In this document: positions 26,119 through 34,597 of the stretch, one piece after another | Layout of the letters: each line of letters begins with the position of its first letter | How positions within the stretch are numbered: the stretch's first letter is position 1 | From: an uncultured Eubacterium sp. | GTDB lineage: Bacteria; Bacillota; Clostridia; Oscillospirales; Acutalibacteraceae | Reading direction: 5' to 3' | Length of the DNA stretch: 64,000 nt | NCBI GenBank assembly: GCA_934561395.1 | Contig: CAKTGF010000005.1 | Coordinates: 116,604-180,603 of the forward strand | Translations under genes and position numbers: made by a program | Notes under the pieces: generated by a model | Database searches by the model: none | What the model was told of the DNA's origin: nothing | The model's input: only the letters and a program-made list of their open reading frames with translations

Positions 26119-28653
26119 ATGAAGAATAAACAAATAGTTCATGATAATATTAACTATGACAACCAAAATATTAAGGATGTTGAAATCAGCAAGGAAATAA
26201 GAGGGGCGTTTTTAGATTATTCAATGTCTGTAATCGTAAGCCGTGCCTTGCCGGATGTTCGTGACGGATTAAAACCCGTTCACAGAAGAATTCTTTATGC
26301 AATGCACAAAAACAACCTTACCCCCGACAGAGCATACAGAAAGTGCGCCACCACCGTCGGCGACGTTTTGGGCCATTATCATCCCCACGGCGACGCATCG
26401 GTATATGACGCAATGGTAAGGCTTGCGCAGGACTTTTCAATGCGCCACCCCTTGGTTGACGGCCACGGTAACTTCGGTAGCGTTGACGGCGACCCTGCCG
26501 CAGCTTACAGATACACCGAGGCAAGAATGAGCCGTGTTGCTGTTAAAATGCTTGAGGATATTAACAAAAACACCGTTGACTGGATGCCCAACTTTGACGA
26601 CACCGAAAGCGAGCCCCAGGTTTTACCCACAAAGTTCCCCAACCTTTTGGTTAACGGTTCATCGGGTATTGCCGTTGGTATGGCAACAAATATTCCGCCC
26701 CACAACATGCGTGAGGTTGTTGAGGGTATGTGCTGCCTTATTGATAATCCACAGGCAAGCCTTGAGGAACTTATGGAGCATATTAAGGGCCCCGATTTCC
26801 CCACAGCCGGCATCATTATGGGTACCAAGGGCATTAAAGAGGCTTATGCCACCGGCAGAGGCAAAATTTATGTAAGAGCAAAGGCTGAAATTGAGGAAGA
26901 GGACGGCAGGGACAAAATCGTTGTCAGCGAGCTTCCCTACGGAGTAAATAAACGCAGGCTTATTGAAAAAATTGCCGAGTTGGTTAAGGATAAGAGAATT
27001 GAGGGCATTGCCGATATTCACGACTATTCCTCTAACCGTAACGGCATGCAGTTGGAAATTAAGTGCAAAAGAGAGGCAAATGCCCAGGTTATTTTAAACC
27101 AGCTTTTCAAAATGACAGAAATGCAATCAACCTTCGGCACAATTTTGTTAGCACTTGATAACGGCGTGCCAAAGGTGCTTACTCTTAAAGAAATACTTGA
27201 AAAATACATTGAATTCCAAAAGGATGTAATCAGAAGAAGAATTCAATTTGATTTGGAAAAGGCTGAAAAAAGAGCCCACATTTTAGAGGGTCTTGTTAAA
27301 GCCATTGATATTGTTGACCAAATTATTGCAACCATTCGTGCCTGCAGGGGCGGTCAAGCCGAGGCAAAGGCTGCAATTATGGAAAAATTCGGATTTGACG
27401 ACCCACAGGCATCCGCAATTGTTGCATACCGTTTAGGTCAGCTTGCAGGACTTGAAATTGAAAAAATTACCAACGAATTGCAGGAACTTGAAAAAACCAT
27501 TAAGGAATACAGAGATATTCTTGCCAGCGAGGAAAGAATACTTGGTGTTATTAAGGCTGAATCGAGAGCTGTTGCAGAAAAATACGGCGACGAAAGAAGA
27601 ACAGAAATCAGCGCTGTTATAGGCGATGTTGAGGATGAGGATTTAATCCCTGTTGAAGAATCTATTTTAACCCTTACAAACATGGGCTATATCAAGCGTA
27701 TGACCGTTGACAACTATAAGGCGCAAAACCGTGGCGGTCACGGCATTAAGGGTATGAGCCGCAGGGATGAGGACACCGCAAAAACCATGTTCTACTGCTC
27801 CTCCCACGATAAAATCATGCTCTTCACATCAATGGGCAAGGTATTTTCAATTAAGGCATACCAAATCCCCTATTGCACAAGAACATCAAAGGGCTTGCCT
27901 GTTATTAACATTATTCCGATTGAAAAGGGCGAGCAGGTAACCGCAATGGTTAAAATCCCCAAGGATGAGGACAGAGCCTTTTTGTGCATGGTTACAAAGA
28001 ACGGTATTATCAAGCGTACCGCCATTGACCAATACGCTCATATCAGAAAAACCGGCATTATCGCCATTAACCTTGATGATGACGATGAGCTTTGCTGGGT
28101 TGATGTTACCGACGGCGAAAGGCAGCTTGTTGTTGCCACCCACGACGGTATGTCAATTTGCTTTAATGAAAGCGACGCTCGCTTAATCGGCAGAACCGCA
28201 AGGGGCGTTAAGGCAATCAGCCTGAATGAGGGCGACTATGTTGTGGGTTTTGCGGTTGCAGTTCCCGATACGCAGCTTTTGACCGTATCCGAAACCGGCT
28301 ACGGCAGAAAGAGCGGCTTTGACGAATACAGAACCCAATCAAGGGGCGGCAAGGGCTTGATTAACTACCATACCGACAAATACGGTAAGGTTGCAATGAT
28401 TGCCCCGGTAACAGATGATAATGATGTTATTATGATTACCACCGACGGCATTGTAATAAGAACCCATGCCGACCAAATCAGCACCTTTAAGCGACCCAGC
28501 AAGGGCGTTAGGGTAATGAAGGTTAACGACGGCGAAAAGCTTGCAACCCTTTCAATTGTTGACAGAGTTGCCGACGACGAGGCTGATATTCAGTCCCCTG
28601 AGGAGACAGAGGAAAATCCTGCCCCAACTGCCGAGGAAAGCGCTAATGAATAA
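26119..28653 (+). CDS. gyrA: DNA gyrase subunit A
   Basis: DNA-cleaving subunit of gyrase. 844 residues: winged-helix region with the catalytic tyrosine in AAAYRYTEARMS (Tyr132), coiled-coil gate, and a C-terminal beta-pinwheel with the GyrA-box-like QNRGGHG and a second SRGGKG. The quinolone-determining helix reads HPHGDASVYDAM, giving Ala93 where E. coli has Ser83 and Ser94 where it has Ala84. The C-terminus ends in an acidic Glu/Pro/Ala tail. Ribosome site AAGGAGAGC. Confidence 0.98.
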   Translation: MKNKQIVHDNINYDNQNIKDVEISKEIRGAFLDYSMSVIVSRALPDVRDGLKPVHRRILYAMHKNNLTPDRAYRKCATTVGDVLGHYHPHGDASVYDAMVRLAQDFSMRHPLVDGHGNFGSVDGDPAAAYRYTEARMSRVAVKMLEDINKNTVDWMPNFDDTESEPQVLPTKFPNLLVNGSSGIAVGMATNIPPHNMREVVEGMCCLIDNPQASLEELMEHIKGPDFPTAGIIMGTKGIKEAYATGRGKIYVRAKAEIEEEDGRDKIVVSELPYGVNKRRLIEKIAELVKDKRIEGIADIHDYSSNRNGMQLEIKCKREANAQVILNQLFKMTEMQSTFGTILLALDNGVPKVLTLKEILEKYIEFQKDVIRRRIQFDLEKAEKRAHILEGLVKAIDIVDQIIATIRACRGGQAEAKAAIMEKFGFDDPQASAIVAYRLGQLAGLEIEKITNELQELEKTIKEYRDILASEERILGVIKAESRAVAEKYGDERRTEISAVIGDVEDEDLIPVEESILTLTNMGYIKRMTVDNYKAQNRGGHGIKGMSRRDEDTAKTMFYCSSHDKIMLFTSMGKVFSIKAYQIPYCTRTSKGLPVINIIPIEKGEQVTAMVKIPKDEDRAFLCMVTKNGIIKRTAIDQYAHIRKTGIIAINLDDDDELCWVDVTDGERQLVVATHDGMSICFNESDARLIGRTARGVKAISLNEGDYVVGFAVAVPDTQLLTVSETGYGRKSGFDEYRTQSRGGKGLINYHTDKYGKVAMIAPVTDDNDVIMITTDGIVIRTHADQISTFKRPSKGVRVMKVNDGEKLATLSIVDRVADDEADIQSPEETEENPAPTAEESANE

Positions 28654-28730
28654 ATAATGGAAAGCTGTCGGAAAAAGCTTTAACGAAATATAAACAAAAT
28701 ATTACTTTTTATTAAATTTATATTTCTATA

Positions 28731-28758
28731 TTGACAAATGTCGGCGCTGTGATATAAA
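28731..28758 (+). promoter_or_regulatory. Promoter of the LCP gene
   Basis: TTGACA and TATAAA separated by 16 bases, 39 bases before the TTG start. Confidence 0.7.
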
Positions 28759-28797
28759 ATAATCTCTATTATTTATACCCGAAGAGGAGATATAATA

Positions 28798-30405
28798 TTG
28801 GATAAGGACAATTACAATATTGATAATATACTATCGGAAGTCAAAAAACGAAAAATGAGTGCGGCCGAGTCTAAGCCCGAAGAAAAGCCGGAGCCAACAG
28901 CGAAAGGCAGCACCGAGAAGCTTGAAGAAAAGCCCGCAGAGCCTGCCAAATCCCAGGCGGAGCCTGTTGCCCAAGAGCCTGCCCCTGAAAAAGAGGAGAC
29001 AGCTGAGGCAGAGGAGCCGTTGGAGAATGCAGTAGAGGCTGCTGAAGAAGAACCAAACGAAATGCCATCAATTGAAGATGCTGAAGAAGAACCAATCAGT
29101 GACGAGGAATATGTTGAGCTTCCCCAGGACAACGGTAAAAAGACTAAAAAAACAGACACCCGTGAAAGAGTGAGAAAGGTTGCAATTGCAGCACTTTCAA
29201 TCCTTTTGGCACTGGTTATTGCCACATGCGGCTACGGGTATTTCGGTATTTACAAGCCCTTCCAGAAGGGATACCAGGGTATCACCGATGAAAACGGCGA
29301 AACCACAACCCATATCCGTACTACCGATGAATTGGTGGAAAGCTTTTCCCCGATTACCGAAACCGAGGCAAGCGAGATTGCATCCCTTGAGGATATGATT
29401 AAGCAGTGGTATAAAAACGGAGAGCCCTGTTCATCAAGCCATGTTTATAATGTAATGCTTATCGGCGAGGACACAAGGGGCACTGATGTTGTTGACGAGG
29501 GCTCAAGGGCCGACGCTGTTATTGTTGCCAGCGTTAATGTTGACACAAAGGAAATTACCCTTACCTCTATTCTTCGTGACAGCTGGGCTTATTACGAAAC
29601 CACTGACGGCGACGAAAGCACAGGCCACTTTAACAAAATCAACTCCGCCATGAGCGTGGGCAATGTCGGAACCTATATTAATGCCTTTGAAAACCTTTTC
29701 AAGATTAAGATTGACAACTATGTAATCATTAATTTTGACGCCTTTAAGTCAGTTGTTGATATTCTCGGCGGCGTAACAATTGATGTTTCCGCAGCCGAGG
29801 CAAGAGAAATTAACAACCACCCAAAACGCTACGGCAATGTTACCATTGAAGGCACAGGCGAGCTTAACCTTACAGGCGAGCAGGCGCTGGCATATTGCAG
29901 AATCAGAAAGCTTGACAGCGACAATATGCGTGCAAACCGCCAAAAGGAATGTTTAACAAAGATTTTTGAGGGCGTTAAGAGCACAAATAAAACAAAACTG
30001 CTTAAAATTGCCACAAAAATTTTACCCTATGTTAAAACGGATATGAGCATTGGCGCAATTACCAACAGAGCAGAGGACGCTTTCAGCCAGGGCTGGACGA
30101 GTTATGATGTGAGAACCACCACCATCCCCCAATACAGAATTAACGAAAAGGGCGCAAGCGGCACTTTCCCTTGGGCAGGCAAGCAGTGGATTTGGAAGGT
30201 TGATTATCCGCAGGACGCTTACAATCTTCAAACCGTGTTGTACGGCAAATCAAGCATTACCCTTGCACACACCAGGGTTGACCATGTTAACTGTGTTCCC
30301 CAAGGCTTTAGGTCAGAGGGCGCACCGGCAGTCAGCGCAACCTTTGTTAACCAAAATTACGGCGAGGTTTCAACCACCGAAATTAAAAAGGACGACGAGG
30401 AATAA
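28798..30405 (+). CDS. LytR-CpsA-Psr (LCP) family cell-wall glycopolymer ligase
   Basis: A 535-residue type II membrane protein. Residues 1-118 are a Glu/Pro/Ala-rich acidic cytoplasmic tail with repeated AEEEP-like units, residues about 127-147 the membrane helix, and about 217-400 the LCP domain: VYNVMLIGEDTRG, ADAVIVASVNVDTKEITLTS, LRDSW, then FVIINFDAF-like DNYVIINFDAFKSVVDILGG, and LTGEQALAYCRIR with DNMRANRQKECL. LCP enzymes attach teichoic-acid-like or other glycopolymers to peptidoglycan. The start is TTG after GAGGAGA. It has its own promoter and terminator. The very long acidic tail is unusual and may be a regulatory or interaction region. Confidence 0.9.
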   Translation: MDKDNYNIDNILSEVKKRKMSAAESKPEEKPEPTAKGSTEKLEEKPAEPAKSQAEPVAQEPAPEKEETAEAEEPLENAVEAAEEEPNEMPSIEDAEEEPISDEEYVELPQDNGKKTKKTDTRERVRKVAIAALSILLALVIATCGYGYFGIYKPFQKGYQGITDENGETTTHIRTTDELVESFSPITETEASEIASLEDMIKQWYKNGEPCSSSHVYNVMLIGEDTRGTDVVDEGSRADAVIVASVNVDTKEITLTSILRDSWAYYETTDGDESTGHFNKINSAMSVGNVGTYINAFENLFKIKIDNYVIINFDAFKSVVDILGGVTIDVSAAEAREINNHPKRYGNVTIEGTGELNLTGEQALAYCRIRKLDSDNMRANRQKECLTKIFEGVKSTNKTKLLKIATKILPYVKTDMSIGAITNRAEDAFSQGWTSYDVRTTTIPQYRINEKGASGTFPWAGKQWIWKVDYPQDAYNLQTVLYGKSSITLAHTRVDHVNCVPQGFRSEGAPAVSATFVNQNYGEVSTTEIKKDDEE

Positions 30406-30424
30406 ATTAATTAAATAAATAAAG

Positions 30425-30458
30425 AAAAAGTGTAATCCGTTTGGATTACACTTTTTTG
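30425..30458 (+). terminator. Terminator of the LCP gene
   Basis: 14-bp stem AAAAAGTGTAATCC with its exact complement around GTTT, followed by T residues. Confidence 0.85.
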
Positions 30459-30525
30459 TTGCGCTTATAATGTATATTTCTATTGTAATATAATTGGAAT
30501 TTTGAGTTGTTTTTAGATTATGAAA

Positions 30526-30600
30526 AAATGCGGTCGGATAATATCCGCCCCTACGAAAATCACAAACAACGCCGGCCTCCCTTTACAAGGGAGCCTAAAG
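30526..30600. repeat. Candidate interspersed intergenic repeat
   Basis: Two short inverted repeats (CGGATAATATCCG and GGCCTCCCTTTACAAGGGAGCC) with GC-rich character in an AT-rich gap. Similar 'TATCCGCCCCTACG' and 'AAGGGAGCC' segments are common dispersed repeats in gut Firmicutes genomes; there is no second copy in this window. Confidence 0.35.
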
Positions 30601-30626
30601 ATGTAATTTGCTATTACAATGAAACC

Positions 30627-31268
30627 TTATTTATCTTCTGCTTTTAAGGAATCAAGTGATTGTGGGGCAAGGTCGATTACCTCCATTTTGCCGGTTTGCA
30701 TCCAAAGTGACGGGGTAATACGCAGCTTGTAGCCGTAGCCCGGGTCCATTTGCCAATGCGCCATGGGTGCCTCAGGCAGGCCGTAGCAGGATAAAATGGT
30801 CATAATAACACCTGCGTGCGACACAATTGCAATGTTTTCAATGCCTTCGGCAATGCAGCCGTTTATTACCTTTTCAAAGGCCTCGCAAACTCTTTGGGCA
30901 AATTCGGCGTTCGATTCCCCAAAGGGCGGTGCGGAATAAATATCCCCGTGTAGCCAAGCCTTAAAATCGTCGTTATCTTTAAGCTCTTCGGCGGTGCGTT
31001 CCTCAAATTCGCCGAAATTGTATTCTATAAAATTATCTATTACAATTTTGTTATTTTTTGGGAACATAATATCTGCGCTTTGCAGTGCTCTTTTAAGGGG
31101 CGAAACAAACACCGCATCAACCTGCGGATAGTGGTGCTTGGCCTTGATTTGCCTAAGCTCATCTATACCACTTGTAGTAAGCGGATAATCTGTATGCCCA
31201 ATATACTGTGCGTTAATATTTCCCTTAGTGATTCCGTGGCGGAATAAATACAGAGTGTATGTTTTCAT
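30627..31268 (-). CDS. Histidine phosphatase family protein
   Basis: A 213-residue protein of the phosphoglycerate-mutase/acid-phosphatase clan. The RHG catalytic motif is LYLFRHGITKGNINAQYIGH; partner residues are FVSPLKRALQSADIMF, EYNFGEFEERTAEEL and the second histidine in VSHAGVIMTILS. Proteins of this type act on small phosphate esters (for example CobC alpha-ribazole phosphatase), but no cobalamin genes adjoin it, so the substrate is open. Single gene on the minus strand, ribosome site GGGGGA. Confidence 0.85.
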   Translation of the reverse strand: MKTYTLYLFRHGITKGNINAQYIGHTDYPLTTSGIDELRQIKAKHHYPQVDAVFVSPLKRALQSADIMFPKNNKIVIDNFIEYNFGEFEERTAEELKDNDDFKAWLHGDIYSAPPFGESNAEFAQRVCEAFEKVINGCIAEGIENIAIVSHAGVIMTILSCYGLPEAPMAHWQMDPGYGYKLRITPSLWMQTGKMEVIDLAPQSLDSLKAEDK

Positions 31269-31399
31269 GCGTTAAAGTCCCCCAAAACGATAGGTTTTTA
31301 CTTTTTTATTACAAAAAAATAACAAAATGCAGTCTGTTATTTACTTTGCGTATAATCAGGTATATAATGTGTTAGTATTACAAATTGTATAGGAAGTTA

Positions 31400-32026
31400 A
31401 TGATAATTATGGCAAACAGTAAAGAAAAGCTTTCAAAGTTTGCGGTTGTTCTTTCACAGCTGAGAAAGGAAAGGGGCATCAGCCAAAAGAAAGCTGCCAC
31501 CGATTTGGGAATTTCGCAGGCTTTGCTCTCGCACTATGAAAAAGGAATAAGAGAATGCGGCCTTGATTTTGTAATCAAGTGCAGCGAATACTACGGCGTT
31601 ACCACCGATTACCTGCTTGGTATAAGCGACAGCAGAAACGGTATTGATACCGAATACTTTAACCAAATCAGCGATAATTCGGGCAGGTCGGTCAGCAACC
31701 TGGCACTGGCAACAAGGTATCTTTTGGATATTGCCGCAGCCGCAGCAGACGCAACCGGCAGAGATTATGTTTACGATTACTACATGCTCAGCATTTACAG
31801 GGGTGCATTAACCCTTGCAAAGGCAGGCGTTCTCCCCAAAGAGATGTTCAAGATTGATTACACAATCGCAAGGGATTTGGCATCTGCCGCAATAGCAGTG
31901 CAGGACGCTAAATTCGTTTTGATTGAGGACAGGTCAAGAACAGGTGTTGAGGATATTCAGCAAAACGCATTAACAGAGCTTATTGCCGAGGCTGAGGAGC
32001 ATATTCTCAGAAACTATATTCTGTAA
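31400..32026 (+). CDS. XRE-family helix-turn-helix regulator
   Basis: About 208 residues. The N-terminal helix-turn-helix covers roughly residues 15-70 (LRKERGISQKKAATDLGISQ, ALLSHYEKGIRECGLDFVIK), followed by YYGVTTDYLLGIS typical of SinR/Xre repressors. The C-terminal 130 residues are helical with no recognised ligand domain. The start is either ATG 31400 or ATG 31409; AGGAAG lies at 31391, giving 3- or 12-base spacing, so it is undecided. A TATAAT box lies at about 31373. It stands alone and its targets are unknown. Confidence 0.85.
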   Translation: MIIMANSKEKLSKFAVVLSQLRKERGISQKKAATDLGISQALLSHYEKGIRECGLDFVIKCSEYYGVTTDYLLGISDSRNGIDTEYFNQISDNSGRSVSNLALATRYLLDIAAAAADATGRDYVYDYYMLSIYRGALTLAKAGVLPKEMFKIDYTIARDLASAAIAVQDAKFVLIEDRSRTGVEDIQQNALTELIAEAEEHILRNYIL

Positions 32027-32046
32027 AATTGTATAAATTTGAATTT

Positions 32047-32073
32047 TAAGGGAGCGTCGTTGATGCTCCTTTA
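32047..32073. terminator. Bidirectional terminator between the XRE gene and mtnN
   Basis: 9-bp stem TAAGGGAGC / GCTCCTTTA (one G-T pair) around a 9-base loop, with A/T-rich flanks on both sides, between convergent genes. Confidence 0.65.
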
Positions 32074-32077
32074 ATTT

Positions 32078-32782
32078 TTAAAATTCCAGCTGGGTTTTTT
32101 GCGTTTTGATAAAGCTTACTATGATTGCAGTTGAAATTGAAGCCGCAATCTCCTTAAAGGTAGGATAATCAATAATAGAATTTTCGTCGCCGCCGTCGCT
32201 GATTGAGCGTAAAACCGCAAAAGGAATATTATTTGCGGCACAAACATGGCCAACAGCACCGCCCTCCATTTCGCCGCAGATAGCGTCAAACTCGCTGTTA
32301 AGGCTTTGCTTTAATCGGTCAGAGGCAATAAAGGTATCGCCGCTGGCAACAGTACCCCTGTGGATTTTTTCTCCGCAGATAATGGCTGCCCTTGCAAGCA
32401 GCTCCGAAAGCTCACTGTCGGTTTCAATTTTAATTCTGTTAAGGCCGTTGATGAAGCCCCTTGGCTCTCCAAGGGCGGTAATATCCATATCGTATTGGCA
32501 AACATCTGTGGCTATAACAATATTTTTAATCACAACATCACTTGAAAGCGAGCAGCCCACGCCCACATTAATTATCATATCCGGGGAAAACTTATCAATC
32601 ATGGCCTGGGTGCAAAGTGCGGCGTTAACCTTGCCCGGGGAGCATTGGGCAATGCACACCATAACATTTTCAATTGTGCCGCACACAAAATCAACGCCGG
32701 CTATTTTTGTAACAACCTTGCCGGTAACCTTTGCTTTAAGAGCGTTAACCTCAGTGTCCATAGCGCCGATAATTCCAAGCAT
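32078..32782 (-). CDS. mtnN: 5'-methylthioadenosine/S-adenosylhomocysteine nucleosidase
   Basis: Hydrolyses MTA and SAH, removing inhibitory by-products of methylation and polyamine synthesis. 234 residues beginning MLGIIGAMDTEVNALKAKV, with VCIAQCSPGKVNAAL, IINVGVGCSLSSDVVIKN, the catalytic FDAICGEMEGGAVGHVCA and VLRSISDGGDEN. It lies 4 bases downstream of the VanZ-like gene and its ribosome site AGGGGA lies within that gene, so they are co-transcribed. Confidence 0.95.
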   Translation of the reverse strand: MLGIIGAMDTEVNALKAKVTGKVVTKIAGVDFVCGTIENVMVCIAQCSPGKVNAALCTQAMIDKFSPDMIINVGVGCSLSSDVVIKNIVIATDVCQYDMDITALGEPRGFINGLNRIKIETDSELSELLARAAIICGEKIHRGTVASGDTFIASDRLKQSLNSEFDAICGEMEGGAVGHVCAANNIPFAVLRSISDGGDENSIIDYPTFKEIAASISTAIIVSFIKTQKTQLEF

Positions 32783-32786
32783 AATA

Positions 32787-33626
32787 CTAATCCCCTATCA
32801 AAAGTAATTTTTTAATAACTAATTTATATGCGGCAACGCCCAAAAGCGCACCTAAAAAGTTCATTATAACATCGTCAATATCCGCCTCGCCGCAGGAGGT
32901 TAAATATTCAAACCCCTCGCAAAAAAAGCTGATTAAAACGGGAGCGGCAACGCCCCAAAGGGTGCGGTGCTTTTTTGCAAAGCTCATTACTGTAAGTGAG
33001 ATTGCGGAATAAAACAAAACATTGCCCACGGAGCGAATAATGGTATAAATGCTCTTTTGTGAAAGCATTTCTTTAATTTCCCCGTTAAAAGGCACAAGAT
33101 TAACCGCCTCGTGCACGGCGCCGTAATCCCTTATAACAAAATAAATGAGCACAAAAATAAAGCCGCCCATTATGGCAAAGCCTATAAAAAAGCTGTAATA
33201 AAAGGCGTCAAAGCCGTTTTGCCTGTTTTTGGTAAAACATTTTATAATAACGCAGGTTATCAGCACCGTGAACATTGACACCAAAGCGTAGGCAAGGTGA
33301 TAAATAACCACAAACGAGCCGAAGCAGGTTATCCATTTTATTGAAACCTGGTCAACAACATAGCACACCACAAACAGGCATGATATTATTATTGACCCCT
33401 TGGCAATAAAATCAAAGCTTTTTTCAGCGAGGTAGTTAAGCGTTACCGTAACGGCAGGGATTGCCACGCAAAGCAAAAGCTTAAGAGCCTTGTAGTGGGT
33501 GTTTAGGAAAAAAGGCGAGCGCCAGGTGTCCAAAAAGCAGACGGTTGTGAAGAAAACCCCTGCAAAAAATAAAATTTCGCTGAGAATTTTAAACGGTCTT
33601 GTTGCCTGCACGCCAAACACCCCCAA
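32787..33626 (-). CDS. VanZ-like family membrane protein
   Basis: A 279-residue integral membrane protein with about eight hydrophobic segments. The C-terminal 110 residues follow the VanZ pattern: VNLVPF, IIRSVGNVLFYSAI, CEGFEYLTSCGEADIDDVIM with NFLGALLGV. VanZ-like proteins are linked to teicoplanin tolerance in some species but are mostly uncharacterised. The N-terminal half is a non-VanZ membrane region, so the protein is longer than minimal VanZ (about 160). It leads mtnN in a two-gene operon. Confidence 0.75.
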   Translation of the reverse strand: MGVFGVQATRPFKILSEILFFAGVFFTTVCFLDTWRSPFFLNTHYKALKLLLCVAIPAVTVTLNYLAEKSFDFIAKGSIIISCLFVVCYVVDQVSIKWITCFGSFVVIYHLAYALVSMFTVLITCVIIKCFTKNRQNGFDAFYYSFFIGFAIMGGFIFVLIYFVIRDYGAVHEAVNLVPFNGEIKEMLSQKSIYTIIRSVGNVLFYSAISLTVMSFAKKHRTLWGVAAPVLISFFCEGFEYLTSCGEADIDDVIMNFLGALLGVAAYKLVIKKLLLIGD

Positions 33627-33673
33627 TATATGGTGCTATTATACAATATTATTTTAATAAATACAAGTTTTTG

Positions 33674-33703
33674 TTGACTTTTGCAGGGGGTTTGTACTAT
33701 AAT
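33674..33703 (+). promoter_or_regulatory. rpmH operon promoter
   Basis: TTGACT, 18-base spacer, TATAAT. A 145-base untranslated leader follows before rpmH; no DnaA-box cluster is visible in it. Confidence 0.65.
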
Positions 33704-33848
33704 ATCAACGCTATAACTATGACTTTACCCTTTTTGCACTCTTTTGCAAGGGGCAACACGGTCAACAGGGTTATAAACTGCCTATGCTATACCGCATAGA
33801 GAAAATAAAGATTAAGACAAGTTTAGTCTTTCGAATGGAGTGAAAAAA

Positions 33849-33983
33849 ATGAAAAGAACTTTCCAACCAAAAAAGAGACACGCTCAGAAGGTACACGGCT
33901 TTAGAAAGAGAATGTCAACAAAGAACGGAAGAAAGGTACTTGCTCGCCGTCGTGCAAAGGGCAGAAAGCAACTTTCTTACTAA
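33849..33983 (+). CDS. rpmH: 50S ribosomal protein L34
   Basis: A 44-residue, strongly basic protein: MKRTFQPKKRHAQKVHGFR, followed by RMSTKNGRKVLARRRAKGR and ending KQLSY, the full family consensus. Ribosome site GGAGTG. It is followed after 14-23 bases by rnpA, the universal rpmH-rnpA pairing. Confidence 0.97.
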   Translation: MKRTFQPKKRHAQKVHGFRKRMSTKNGRKVLARRRAKGRKQLSY

Positions 33984-34006
33984 TTAAAGACGGGAATGTG
34001 GATTTT

Positions 34007-34348
34007 GTGAAAAATCAAACCCTAAAGGAAAACAAAGATTTTCGCAGGTTATACTACCGTGGCAGGTGCCATGCCACCGAAACGGTTGTTGTTTATGCAC
34101 AAAAAAACAGGCTTGGTTCGTGCCGCTACGGCATAACCACAGGCAAAAAAATCGGCAATGCCGTAACACGCAACCGTGCAAGGCGCATTATAAGGGTTGC
34201 TTTTGCAGCGCTTGAGCCAAGGGTTGGCGGCAGCTACGATTTTGTTTTTGTTGCAAGGTCAAAAACCGGCGAGGTTAAAATGCAGCAGGTGCTGAAGGAT
34301 ATGACAACGGCATTTGCAAATATAGGTGTAATCAATGAACAAAATTAA
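34007..34348 (+). CDS. rnpA: Ribonuclease P protein component
   Basis: Protein subunit of RNase P, which matures tRNA 5' ends. About 113 residues; LKENKDFRRLYYRG at the N-terminus and the RNR signature KKIGNAVTRNRARRIIR. Two GTG starts are possible (33998, 34007); 34007 is chosen because GGGA at 33992 is better spaced and MKNQTLKENKDF resembles family starts. The 3' end overlaps yidD by 14 bases. Confidence 0.93.
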   Translation: MKNQTLKENKDFRRLYYRGRCHATETVVVYAQKNRLGSCRYGITTGKKIGNAVTRNRARRIIRVAFAALEPRVGGSYDFVFVARSKTGEVKMQQVLKDMTTAFANIGVINEQN

Positions 34349-34577
34349 GCAGCTTGTTAAAAAGCTGATGATTTTTATGATTAAATCGTATCAGCTTACC
34401 ATGTCGCCCAGGTTTTCCCACGGCGCATGCAGATATACGCCTACCTGCTCGCAATACACGCTTGAGGCGATAGAAATTCACGGTCCTGTTAAGGGTGCGT
34501 GGCTGGGCTTTAAGCGAATAATGCGCTGCAATCCGTTTTTTAAGGGTGGTTACGATCCGGTTCCGCCGAAAAAATAA
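34335..34577 (+). CDS. yidD: Membrane protein insertion efficiency factor YidD
   Basis: An 80-residue protein with the family core YQLTMSPRFSHGACRYTPTC, SQYTLEAIEIHGPVKGAWLG and RIMRCNPFFKGGYDPVP. YidD assists YidC in inserting membrane proteins. It overlaps rnpA and is followed by yidC after 20 bases. Confidence 0.96.
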   Translation: MNKIKQLVKKLMIFMIKSYQLTMSPRFSHGACRYTPTCSQYTLEAIEIHGPVKGAWLGFKRIMRCNPFFKGGYDPVPPKK

Positions 34578-34597
34578 TCGAATCAGAGGACGATAAA

